This document shows positions 27,701-38,100 of a stretch of 64,000 bases of DNA, piece after piece (position 1 is the stretch's first letter; every line of letters begins with the position of its first letter). Below the pieces are notes generated by a model that had not been told where the DNA came from, made no database searches, and was given only the letters and a program-made list of their open reading frames with translations. A program made the translations under genes and the position numbers. The stretch is from positions 1,654,001-1,718,000 of the forward strand of contig BSDZ01000017.1 of the NCBI GenBank assembly GCA_030268105.1. Direction: 5' to 3'. This DNA is from Volvox africanus. Lineage: Eukaryota; Chlorophyta; Chlorophyceae; Chlamydomonadales; Volvocaceae.

Positions 27701-29562
27701 GTGGCGTCGCAAGGTTTTATTTAGGTATGGGCCCTAAGGAATTGGTTGGTATCACGATTCATCGCTTCATATATAATGTCATGCTTCGTCTTGTCTCGCG
27801 TAACAGTAATATGGTTCATGGCGTGGTATGTATGCCTTTTCACCTATCCTGATACTTGTTCAGATACCTCGAAGAAATGATGGGCCCATCCATCATGTCG
27901 CTGGTGCTGGCATGGGAGCCGCAGCTCAAGGCGCTGTTCAGGGTGAGTGTTTACTCAACCAGGTCGCAAGGATTAGGAAGCCGGAGTGGGGATGAGAGAG
28001 AGGTCGTGGGAGGGAAATTATATATGATATATATATATATATATCATATATATATCATATATATATATATGATATATCGTACCTGGCGAGTGGACGAGGG
28101 GAGAAGGAGGAGCTTTAACAAGAAAACGCTGAGCTAACAAAACCCTATCCCTCTTTCTGTGTCCCTCATTTTATACTTGGGAGACAAAAAATCAATAATT
28201 GCTCCCGACCCGTAATGCTCCATTATATCTATTTCACTCCACACATGGCACGTACCTCCTGTGTGCACTGCTCCAGATCTACGGCAAAGACGAGTCCAAG
28301 CAAACCACGGGCCGTGGTCCCGTGCACAATCGGTTAAGAACTTCCGCCAGCGGACGTGGAAGGTCGCTGGCACGGGTCCGCTCCTCCAGCCCCTCCCGTC
28401 CCAACACCGCCAGAAGTGAGTCTCTACTGCCGCCACTGCTGCGACCGGCTGCGGGTTGATTGCGTTCCCAGTGGTAACATCAGCACCTCATCAACTGCGC
28501 TTCTTGCTAGTTTCCATTCTTGATGTTGTAGTGCGTGCCGTGCGTGAGTCGCAGTCGCAGTCGCAGTCGCGTTGGCGCCGCAGTGTACGCTCCTCTCAGG
28601 GTTGGGCCTGCGATCGGCCATGCTACTGCGGTCGTGTTGCTCACACATGTCGCGCGAGGCGGGGTTTGGACTGGAACTGGCCTAGCTCACCTGTCCCAAG
28701 ATATGCACCCCCTCTCTTCAGTCGCCATTTACTAACTTTGCTATGTTTCCAAAGCCTCACTCTCCTCAGGCGGCGGCGGCGGCCGCGCCCGCTCACCGGG
28801 GACCAAATCCGCCAACAGCAGTCGCCACGGCAGCGGCTCTGAGAGTCCCGATGGGGGCCGCGGCCTCAACCGCATCACCATGTCCTTTGTGCAGTTCCTG
28901 CAGCTGTGTCAGGACAGAAAGGTGAGGAGGGCGGATCGTGTATCCCTTTTTCGCGGGGCCTTTGTCGGGTATATCATGAAGGATTGTGTTCCCCAGCACT
29001 TTGGCATTCATTTTTGCTTATTAAGCATTTGCGTGTTGTAGGTCAGGGGAGCAATAATCTTTTTAATCTTCCTTTAAGTGGAAGTGACACTTACCGGACG
29101 TTTTCCACGCCTCTGCCGCCCGCCGGCCGTTGTATGCATTAAGCTCGCATGCTTCATAAATATGTCGGGGGCCCACACAGCCGCTACTTCTCTCAGTAAA
29201 AATGAGGGGCAGCCCTGTGTTGGGCTGCCCCTCATTTCGCAATCGGCAACCTCCCGCTTCTCTCATGTAACGGAGCTTGCCAATGTCCGCCTGTCCCTGT
29301 ACGGATCCCATCCCGCCCATCTGACCACATCTTTCCGGCCTTCCTGCAATCTTGCCTTCCTCGCTGTTCCCGCCGCAAGCAGACACATAGCCACTTTCCC
29401 ATCCTATACTATATCATCCCCTTTTGCCCGGCTGCCGCATTGCATATGCAACCCCAAATGGTGCAGATCATTCCCGCGCTCATCCAGCCCGCCGGCCTTG
29501 AGGAAATCTTTCGACGAGTCAACTTCATGGACGGAGTCGAGAGCTTCATTCGGGTGCGTGTG

Positions 29563-29597
<35 letters not shown>

Positions 29598-32500
29598 ATG
29601 TGCGTGTGTGTGTGTATGTGTGTGTATGTGCGTGTGCGTGTTTGTGTGTGAGTAGGCGGGTAGCAAGGATCACGGACCCGGGTACACCCAACGGGTGTGG
29701 GTAGGTGGAGAGGGAATGACCTGGGTTTATGTACAATACGTGGAGGGGCGCTACGGGAGATGATGCGCTGGTGAGGTTCGGGGTGGGCTCGTGGGCGCAG
29801 CCGTCTTAAGTCGGTATAGCCGAACCCCGCAAGGTAGAGCTGCAGCTGCCAGTTCGTATGTCCTTTTCTACCTCCTTACTTCCTTCCCCTAGCGGTGCTT
29901 GCATGGTTGTTGCATTCTCGTTCCATCATGTCCTCACCATTACTTTGCACCGGTTTACAATCCCCCCTCTTCCCCTCCCCTCCACCCTTTTGCCCCTGCC
30001 CCCTCGCTCTCGCTCTTGCCGTTCTCACGCCACCCAATACAACGGGTTTTAGAATATGGCATATCCTCAGTTCGTGGACGCCGTGTGTCTCACCGCCATG
30101 ACAATCTACCATCACCCACGGTACAAGGAGCAGGCCATGACGGTGGAAGACATGCTGGAAACGTTCTTCTCGCAGCTTTGCGCGCTTAAACGGGCGAGGT
30201 GGGACAACATTCGGGATGCGGGTGTCGTTTTGTTTATTGGAAATGGCGGCAGTTGTTGGAAATTAATTGAAACAAGCGTAGGGGGATTACTGTGTATTAC
30301 TGTATTATTAATCTGTACGGGGTGTACGGATTACACAGTACGGACCCAGTAGGCGAATGGCGATATCCGGGAAGGGGAGTTTTCGAGGAGCGGAAGTCCT
30401 GGCGGCTTATGTCCTCCACGTGGGACTTCGGGATGCGTCTCCAGGGTCAAAAGTAGGCGCATCCGGTCCTTTTTTGAATGAACCTTTCCGGTGGCCCTGA
30501 CGCCATGGGACTAGAGGCACTGTGCACAGCACCACAGCGCTACTCCCGTTGTGGTGATGATTAGACCCCTGACTGCTGACCCCTGGGACTCTCTGCATGG
30601 TCTGTTTCTTATGCGGTCCTACCCATGCGCAGGACCAAGGCCGGCAACCTGGGCGGTATGGAGAGCGCCGCCGCCGCTGCGGCCTCCGCTGCCCGGGGTG
30701 GGGGAGCCGTTGAGAACCCATACGCCCAGTGGTGGTCGCTGCGCTTCGAGACTTCCGCTCCGGAACCCGGCGACCACGTGCCTGATTGGTCGTACCTCTC
30801 GTCCACCGAGTACGCGCCCGTACTGCTGCAGGTACACAGCCATTTATAACGGCCTCAGTATGTATAACAAACAGAACATGAACATCATAATATACCATTA
30901 AAGAAGATGTATCAGATTCAAGCCCTACCATGCCATTTGTTCTTTCCTAGCAAGCGTTAATTCCTTATCCCCTGCCGTTCATACTTCCCCGCAGGATCTA
31001 GTGGTCCCTCCCCCCCCGGTTCCGGAGCCAGTGGCCCGGATGTTGGCTCGAGCGGGGGAGCTGCATAACCGTGGGGACTGCCCCGCGTCTCTGGCGGAGT
31101 ACGAAAAGGCAGCGTCAGCGTGGCGAGCCGCCATATCAGGTGAAGGACATCTCCCGTTTGGCTCCAGCCTGACGCTGTCACCTGAACAGGAAATGTGAGT
31201 CCTGTGGTGGTGGGGGGCTTCAAGGGAACAGAGGTCCAATACTGTTGTACCTCATGGAATAGGAGGGCGGGAGAGGGGGGATATACAGGGCGACAAGACT
31301 CTGGTCCAAGGGAGGTTCAGGAGGAGATCCTAGCTTGGCGAACACGAAATATGGTCACGCCTCATGAAAAGGGACTGTGGGCTTGGGGGGATTGACACAC
31401 GACACCACCACCTGTATCGCCCAACCCTTCCTCCCTCCTCCCTCCTCCCTCCTCCCTCCTCCCTCCTCCCTCCTCCCTCCTCCCTCCTCCCTCCTATCCC
31501 TTAACGGCGGCCTCTTCTTCGTTGGTCCCCGACTGCCGTGTGTGCAGCTACCTGTGCCTGGTCCGCGCCAGTGTGTTGGTCAGCTGCGGGCGAGATAATT
31601 CGGCGCTTCTGCAGTACGACGCGGCAGAGCAGCAGCTCACCCGGCTGCCGGAAGGTCATCCCGCGGAGCCCCTCATTCACGGATGCCGGGGGCACCTCTT
31701 ATACCACATGGGACAACTGCAGGACGCCTTCGAGCGGCTGGTGCAGGTGGGTCGGGTGCAGCTGTACTGACGCGGTGTACTGATGCGGTGTACTGATGCG
31801 GATGTTTACGGGCGCACATATGTACAGCCACCTGTACAGCCTGTCTAACTCCTTTCTGTGACACTACAACGACTGCCCACTGATGTGTCGAGCCCCAAAC
31901 AAGTTCCCACGTTGGCCTCAGGAGGTCCTCTGCGCCATCGGAAGATACAGTAAGTGCACTTGATAACCACACATTCACAAAATCACAAACCATATCCACA
32001 CAGGCCCCTGCTCTTGCCCATCTGCGAGGTCCTATCCTCGCTGTGCCCGGCTGTGAGTCCCTCCTTTTCCCGACCCCGCACCCCCTCAGGCGAAAGTCCT
32101 CCGTGAGCAGCACCCCGAGATGGGGTCTCACCACGTGGACACAGCCCAGGCGCATCACAACCTGGCTTGCTGCCTGGACCGGCTGGGGAAAACCCATCTG
32201 GCGCTGCGGCTGCTGACGGGCGCCGTGGAGACATTCCGTGTGGTGCTGGGGGGCAGCCATCCCCGCACACTCACGGCGGCGCGTAATATGGGCCACATGC
32301 AACACCGCCTCTTCAAATTGGATCTCCGGTATCGCTCCGTGGCACAAGTGGGTGGTTGACTGGTAGCTGAGCTGGGAATCAGTTGGGGCGGGGCTTGGGT
32401 AGGACTAGCACAAGTAGTTGGAACCTGAAGGGGGGATTACGGCTTAGGGGTTCTAGGCCGGTTTGGGTCCAAGTGGTTATGGCTATGGGGTTTCGACTAG

Positions 32501-34064
32501 TTGATGAAATGGATACATTTGGATGGGATCCAGGTCTGTGGTTGGACTGGGTGGAGGAGATGTGGTTAACTGAGGTGGGTGAGGTGGATGAGGTGGATGA
32601 GGTGGATGAGGTGGATGAGGTGGGTGAGGTGGGTAGAAAGGCAATTTCGATTAAGTGTTGGGAATGGAGTCTTGGATCTCTTTATGAGGTGTCCTTTCCC
32701 TGTCTCTCTTTATTCAGCGTCCTGTGCACGTCTCATCGCGTACCGCGTTTTTACCGGCAACCAAAGCGCTAGCCATCGCGGCAGCGATGAATGCCTCCAC
32801 CTGCCCTGGAGTGAATGAACACATTTGGGACACAGCTGCTGTTGTCGTTCCCAGCTCCCGTTTTTCCCTCCTCGGCCACCGTCACCACGATTGCCACCGC
32901 TTCAACTTTCTTCCAACTCGCGCGCATGCGTAGGAACAAGCGGATGCCGAGCACGCCGCTGTGCTGGCGGCCCTTCACCGCGCCGCGGGCCGGAACCACC
33001 GTGGTCGCCGCCCCGGCGTCGACGGCGTCTACACCCTCAGCGCCCCGAGGCTAGTGCTGCGCCGCGAGCAGGCCAACGCCGCACTGGCGGCGGCTGCGGC
33101 CGCCGCCGCCATGCTCGTCCCACGGCGACTGGAACCTTTGAAGATGCCGGCCAAGGACCGCCTGGCGGCGTTCCAGCTGCGGGTGCACGGCGGCGGCGTC
33201 ACCAGCAGTGCGAATGCTGAAGGCGAGACTTCGGAGCCGGCCGCCATCCACTCATCACATATGCGGAGCCGCAACGGCGTCAAGTACTATCGAAGTCGCC
33301 ATGATATGGACTACCTGGGAGGCGGGCTACATAAGGCCCACCCGGAGGTGGTAGCGACGTACGAGGCACTCAAGGCGGACATTGCTGCGCACGCCTCCGG
33401 TGCCGTACATTCTCGTGTTCCGGAGGGTGTGATCGTGGTACAACGTGGCACTGGCGGCGCCAGCGGCGGCATTGATGGTTCAGGTCACCGCCGTGGCGGC
33501 GGAGCTGCTGGAGGCGCCGGCACCCGCAGCGGGGCCGCAGCTAGCACGGCCGCGGGCCCCGCTGGTGCCGCTTCCCGCCAGGCTGCGACGGAGGAGGTTC
33601 CCGGCCCAATGCGCGCCTTCCGTGGCGGCGTATACGACAGGACACTGGCGCCGCGAAAGCTCAAGGTGGAGCGGCGGTATGGGCTACTGCCGCCGCCGCC
33701 ACCGCCGCCGCCGCCGCCACCACAGGAGCCGCCTGGCCGCGAGCGGGGGCTGCAGATGCGGCGTGCCAACGTACTGGCTGCAGCAATGCTTGAGGAGCTC
33801 AACGCCAGACTGACCGGCTACTCGCAGCAGCCGACACTAACCATGGTGGACCGTTTGGCGGATGTCCTGACTGGATTGCCAGCGTCGTCACAGGCGCCGA
33901 AGCCCAAGAGCAAGACGGCGGCGATGGCGTCAGGAAATGGGGCTGCAGGAGGGGGAGGGGGAGCGTGGGGCGTGGGTGGGTTTGGGTCGGAGCGTGTCAG
34001 GGCGGGGGAGGACGGCGACTCATCTTCACGGAGGTCGGGACGGTCGAGGCCCTCATCACCATAA
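9649..34064 (+). CDS. Giant RCC1 beta-propeller / EF-hand-like / TPR protein, 32 exons, ~3743 aa
   Basis: The exons are 9649-11350, 11624-12577, 13004-13604, 14047-14187, 15340-16032, 16316-16462, 16951-17121, 17404-17528, 17815-18441, 18890-19083, 19858-19980, 20289-20417, 20581-20769, 21158-21322, 21590-21874, 22317-22430, 22978-23152, 23536-24359, 25113-25845, 26321-26561, 26804-26916, 27414-27609, 27864-27942, 28277-28415, 28770-28921, 29467-29553, 30053-30198, 30633-30831, 30995-31194, 31548-31746, 32090-32347 and 32934-34064. They sum to 11232 nt in one frame. Residues 1-550 are Ser/Ala/Gly-rich. About seven RCC1 blades follow to ~1364, with signatures such as AAISSEGFLYLWGSDSRGQL and AAVTTSGSVWTWGSN. 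Helical modules fill ~1370-3150, including EF-hand/TPPP-like pieces (VQFLQLCQDRK, then LEEIFRRVN, then YPQFVDAVCLTAM). Exons 29-31 (~3150-3367) are TPR-like, with a helix around AHHNLACCLDRLGKTHLALR. The tail holds a poly-Pro run. RCC1 propellers bind proteins or nucleotide-exchange partners and TPRs bind peptides, so a scaffold is likely. A ciliary role is only a guess. Confidence 0.8.
19130..19181. repeat. Degenerate telomere-like repeat (TTTTAGGG-type) in intron
   Basis: One perfect TTTTAGGG is followed by TTTTAGGTG three times, TTTTACGG and TTTTAGGTG. TTTTAGGG is the telomere unit of Chlamydomonas and Volvox. The run lies about 45 nt inside intron 10 of the RCC1/TPR gene, on the sense strand. 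It may be an interstitial telomeric remnant or a chance T/G microsatellite. Confidence 0.7.
24570..24990. repeat. Long imperfect (CA)n/(CACATA)n microsatellite
   Basis: About 420 bp of almost pure CA dinucleotide with regular TA interruptions fill most of intron 18 of the RCC1/TPR gene. Long open frames of alternating Thr/His/Tyr or Val/Cys cross it on both strands, but they are artefacts of the repeat. Confidence 0.95.
28019..28076. repeat. AT-rich palindromic microsatellite
   Basis: An (AT)n tract broken by symmetric ATATGATAT and ATATCATAT blocks lies in intron 23 of the RCC1/TPR gene. The blocks are mutually complementary, so the tract can form a cruciform or RNA hairpin. Confidence 0.85.
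29200..29237. repeat. Perfect 16-bp inverted repeat, 6-nt loop
   Basis: The arms AAATGAGGGGCAGCCC (29200-29215) and GGGCTGCCCCTCATTT (29222-29237) are perfect reverse complements around the loop TGTGTT. They lie in intron 25 of the RCC1/TPR gene. The stem is GC-rich and should be very stable in RNA. Confidence 0.9.
29554..29652. repeat. (GT)n microsatellite starting at a splice donor
   Basis: About 100 bp of GT dinucleotide with occasional TA or C interruptions begin exactly at the 5' splice site of intron 26 of the RCC1/TPR gene, so the donor GT is part of the repeat. It is complementary to the CA tract in intron 18 of the same transcript. Confidence 0.9.
31432..31495. repeat. CTCCCTC heptamer tandem repeat
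   Basis: About nine copies of a 7-bp pyrimidine-only unit lie upstream of the acceptor of exon 30 of the RCC1/TPR gene. The tract may act as an extended polypyrimidine tract. Confidence 0.85.
32571..32635. repeat. 9-bp tandem repeat (GAGGTGGAT)
   Basis: Seven tandem copies of GAGGTGGAT or GAGGTGGGT lie in intron 31 of the RCC1/TPR gene. The tract would encode Glu-Val-Asp repeats, but it sits between well-supported splice sites and is taken as intronic. Confidence 0.8.
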
Positions 34065-34305
34065 CACACTTGGAGCGCGAGGTGGAGGGGGAACAAAATG
34101 GGTTATGGGTTTAACTAGACGCAGTACACACTGACTTGGATCAAGAGGGGTTGGAAAACGGAAACCTGAAGAACGGGTAACAAACACATAATGGACTCGA
34201 ACGTTCTTGTTGAGAAGATCAGAAGAGCGCGAGGGTCGGAGATGAGGGCGAGATATCGAACAACCGCATGTCATATGTGCGCGGCCCATGCGCTGGATTT
34301 AGTGC

Positions 34306-34310
34306 TGTAA
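34306..34310 (+). terminator. Poly(A) signal TGTAA of the RCC1/TPR gene
   Basis: TGTAA is the usual polyadenylation signal of volvocine algae. This copy lies about 240 nt after the stop codon of the RCC1/TPR gene, a normal 3' UTR length. Confidence 0.55.
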
Positions 34311-35102
34311 AAATACAGAAAGGGAGTTAACATGTACGGATTGGGGCAGGAGATCTTGTCGCAAACGCAAGCTCCCCTCCATCCATGTAGGTACTTGCGG
34401 CGGCGGCTTCTCGATAAGATGGGTGAGTAGAGTGGATTGTGATATGTGTTTATAGCCTTGCGTCCTGAAACCGTGACCCGAAGGGAAAGAACCATCGGAC
34501 ATCCAAACATTGGGGTTGCCTTTATGCATTATCATCATCCAAACGGACATTCATGTACTCATTCGCTGCGATGGTGTGCGTGATGCAACGCGCGCTTGCG
34601 GACGTCAGAAAGTACGCCGGCAAGTACGCGTGCTCATCTTTGCACGTGCGCATGGGTTGGCGGGAGCTTTCCTGGACTAGACACTAGAGCGATACGGCGA
34701 CGGTCAGTCGGTGGCTGGACTACCATAGCCTATTGTGACTATGTGACAGCGCGGTAACAGCGGGATTTTTGAACACTTCAAACTGGGCACAATCCTCAAA
34801 CCTTTTGCGCTGCCAGCTAAGCTGTCAACTTGCTAGTTTTCCGTGCAAGGACAATCCTAACCAGCTCCTGGAGCCTCCAGTAATACAATCTATTTTTAAT
34901 TCATAACATCGTGAAAGTCTTGAACTGCGTTTATCAAATAGCTGTTGATTATGGAAAGTTCGAAGCATAGGATTCTTTGGCCGGCACAACAACGGACAAC
35001 CGACTACAGTTTTACCTAGGGGCTAGAACGACGTTCGTTGCGCTTTCAATTAAATTGATTGCGTGTCTTTAAGTCTTAAGCAGTAATACTGGAACTCGCA
35101 TA
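34311..35102. other. Intergenic region, 3' flank to next 5' UTR
   Basis: This is about 790 bp between the likely poly(A) site of the RCC1/TPR gene and the ATG of the next plus-strand gene. The second half becomes AT-rich, as expected for promoter and 5' UTR. I see no ORF with coding character, no repeat and no RNA gene. Confidence 0.5.
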
Positions 35103-38100
35103 ATGTATCTGGGGAGCCTGTTAAGACCAAGCTTGGCCGGTTGCCTTCTGCGCACGTCGGCGGTCAACCTTGGGCAACCTGTACTTGCATGTCTATCTTC
35201 TTTCATTAATTTACATGTAAAAATTCTTACTAGTGTATACATCCGAGGATCCTTTCCAACTACGGGCGTCGCAGTTGTCGAGCGTCGCAGCAATTCCCCC
35301 ATCGGACCTGGTTGGTGGTTGCGATATTTCAATACAGCGAGCAAAACTCCGGAGACATTACTAAGCGCTCCTCCTTCCATCAACACTGCGCCGCTCCCTT
35401 CCTCCGACACATGCCCTAGCCTGGAGGCCCTTGATGCCCAGATCCAGCGCAACAGCTATAGCTACACCCTTAGACATGTAGCTGAGGGATTCGTAACACT
35501 ATCAATGCTGTCCTCTGTGCATGGCGCACCTGAAGCTAACGCAGCTCCGCTCAGAGCGCTCCCTGCGGTGGCTACTGCAACTCTGCGCCAGGCTGGCAGA
35601 ATTCCCGCGGACGCCGCTGCTAGAAGTGATGGAAATTCACTTGACCATTTCAGCGAGCCTCATTCTACGACCCATCAGATTGACAAGGCTTCCGCGGCGC
35701 CAGACGGTCACGCCACCCATCAGGCGTCATCGGAGCAATGTCGTCACCGTGTGACAGTGTGCGCGCGCCGGCTGTCCATTCTCGGTCAGTACCAGATGAA
35801 GCGGGAGGTAGACCTGGCGGCCATGGCTCTGTGCATCAGGGGCATTGGAGCCCTAGGCGTGCCACACGCTGCAAGGGCGCAGCTGGCCTTGCCGTTTGTC
35901 AAGCGCCTCCGTGACCCAAGCTATTTTTTTTCGATGCGCAGCCAACCGCCTGAGGCCCTAATATCGGTGCTGCATGCGTTGGGGAAGCTGCTTCTACATC
36001 GCCACCTGAAGCCCCCAGATATCCCTTCATATGCGCAGGTGCGTACTTCAGCCTTCAGCCCTCCTCCCTTCCTAGGGAGCGGCAAGGCACGCGAACACCG
36101 ACAGAAAGACGTCGAAGCACACTCTTCAACCCGTACGTCGCAGCTGCGGGGCGCGTGCTTTGCGCTCGTAACACGAACCCGTTATTGATAACGGGGGACT
36201 CCACTCTCACACGGGGCGCGTGTTTTTGGCGGTTGTGCAGGTGCTTGAACGTTTGGTAAAGAGCCTTATGCCGCATGCGGCGTCTATGTCGGCTGAGGAC
36301 GCGTGCCGAGTTACTACTGCCCTGGCGCGGTTGGGTTGTACGTCCCAGAGGCGCGAAGCACTGCTGTACCAGCAGTTCCTACAGGTTGGTCAGCTGGTGG
36401 TGGTTGGCCCGCTTCTTAGCCCTGCGGAGATTTTACATTATATATAATATAATATATAATATAATACAATAATATAATACAATAATATAATATAATATAA
36501 TATAATATAATATAATATAATATAATATAATATAATATAATATAATATAATATAATATAATATAATATAAAATAAAAATATATATTTAATGTCGGTTCAC
36601 AGTTTGCAATATGCTCACTGTTTGCGCTTAGCGTTCGGCCTTAGAGTCCTCTTTCGACATGCCACTGCCCTCGTGCTTCTGGGCCTTTTGGCCTAGAAGC
36701 TGTCGCAATCATAAGCGGAGACGTAAACATGCGCCTAATTTGAGCGCCTTTGGAATGTGCGAAACATAGCACAGCAGGATTGCCGTACAGCAGCAGCTCC
36801 CGAGCCCTGTCAACTTTTGCGCCACCGCGCCTTGTTTGTTCTCCCCAGGCCCTCGCCGCTCACATCGCATCAGATCTCACTGCGGCATCTCCCGGTCAGG
36901 CAGTGCGGCTGCTATGGGCATATGGCATTCTGCTGCCTGCATCATGCAGCCAGGCAGCAGGTAGCAGTAGCAGCAGCAGCGGCGGCAGCAAGGCCACCGC
37001 CACCGCCAACAAACGTAGTACCAAGCCTAAGCCAACCCCGCTGGCGAATGCGGCACAGTCAGGCAATGCTGTGCCGCAGATGGTTGTGGGGCTGTCTCGG
37101 GTGGCATGCCGCGCGTTGGAAGCTCAAGCACCCCTGGAGCTGGTCAAGCTGGTTTTCGCAATATCGCAGCTGGGGTCACAGCGTGAAGCAGAAGCCGTCC
37201 TGCCCCGCGTGACACCGCGACTCTTGCGGGAGCTTCACAGGTGGGATGGAGGAGCCAAGTGCGGCGGAATCCGGGAGGGGGGGGGGAGGCGGAGTTTGGA
37301 AACCGACGAAACCGGAGGCGCGATCCTGTTCGTTGCACCCACTGTGGAGCGGGTGGCGGCAGATGCTTCTGGCCTAGCGGGCTGCCAGTGCAGGGCGGCC
37401 TACACCGCCATTGGTGCAGTGGGCCCCGCCGGGGATCCTGGTTGGCCTGGTGGGCCCCATGTGATCTTCGAAAAAGGCAGCCTCTGACAGCACTGGCCTG
37501 GTCGTCTGTCCCAGAGGCTCTTAGCCAGCCACCCCCCTGCCTTAATGTATTGCACAATTGTTACGAGGGGGTTGAATTGGAAGAACTGTCGCCCTCCTCC
37601 CCGCCCCGTGTCTGTCAGTTTGGACATCGCTGCGTTGGCTGATGTGGCGAGCGCCTACCACTTGTCTCGTGTGCACGAGCCAGGCATCCTGCAGGCTGTC
37701 GCGGACCAGGTGAGGCACCAGAGCGGTTTCCCGGGGTCGGACACGGGTCTCGTTATTAGCCACCAGCGCCACCACTCTTATCCGTTTTTGCATCCCTTCC
37801 GTACCGAACAACAACAACAGTGTTTGCGCGAGTATAAGGCTCTTTAATACGCAGTACACGAAATTGATTATGCAGTTAATATTTGCTATGTATTCACTTG
37901 TTGGCTTCCAGGTCACGGTTTTGTGGTAGTGTTGCCCCTGAGGCGTGAGGTGTGGTTGATGGTGTGCATTCAGGTCCTGGAGAGTGCGAAGGACAGCCCC
38001 CTTGACAACAGGCATGTGGCCGGTAAGCTGATGGCGTGCTATAGTGCCGGCGGGAGCCACTGCCATCCAGAGCTGCGGGAAATGCTGCACCGCACCCTGA

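Noticed and set aside
28019..32635. Repeat clusters as possible CRISPR or satellite arrays
   Set aside because: These are simple microsatellites without spacers, lying in introns of a eukaryotic gene.
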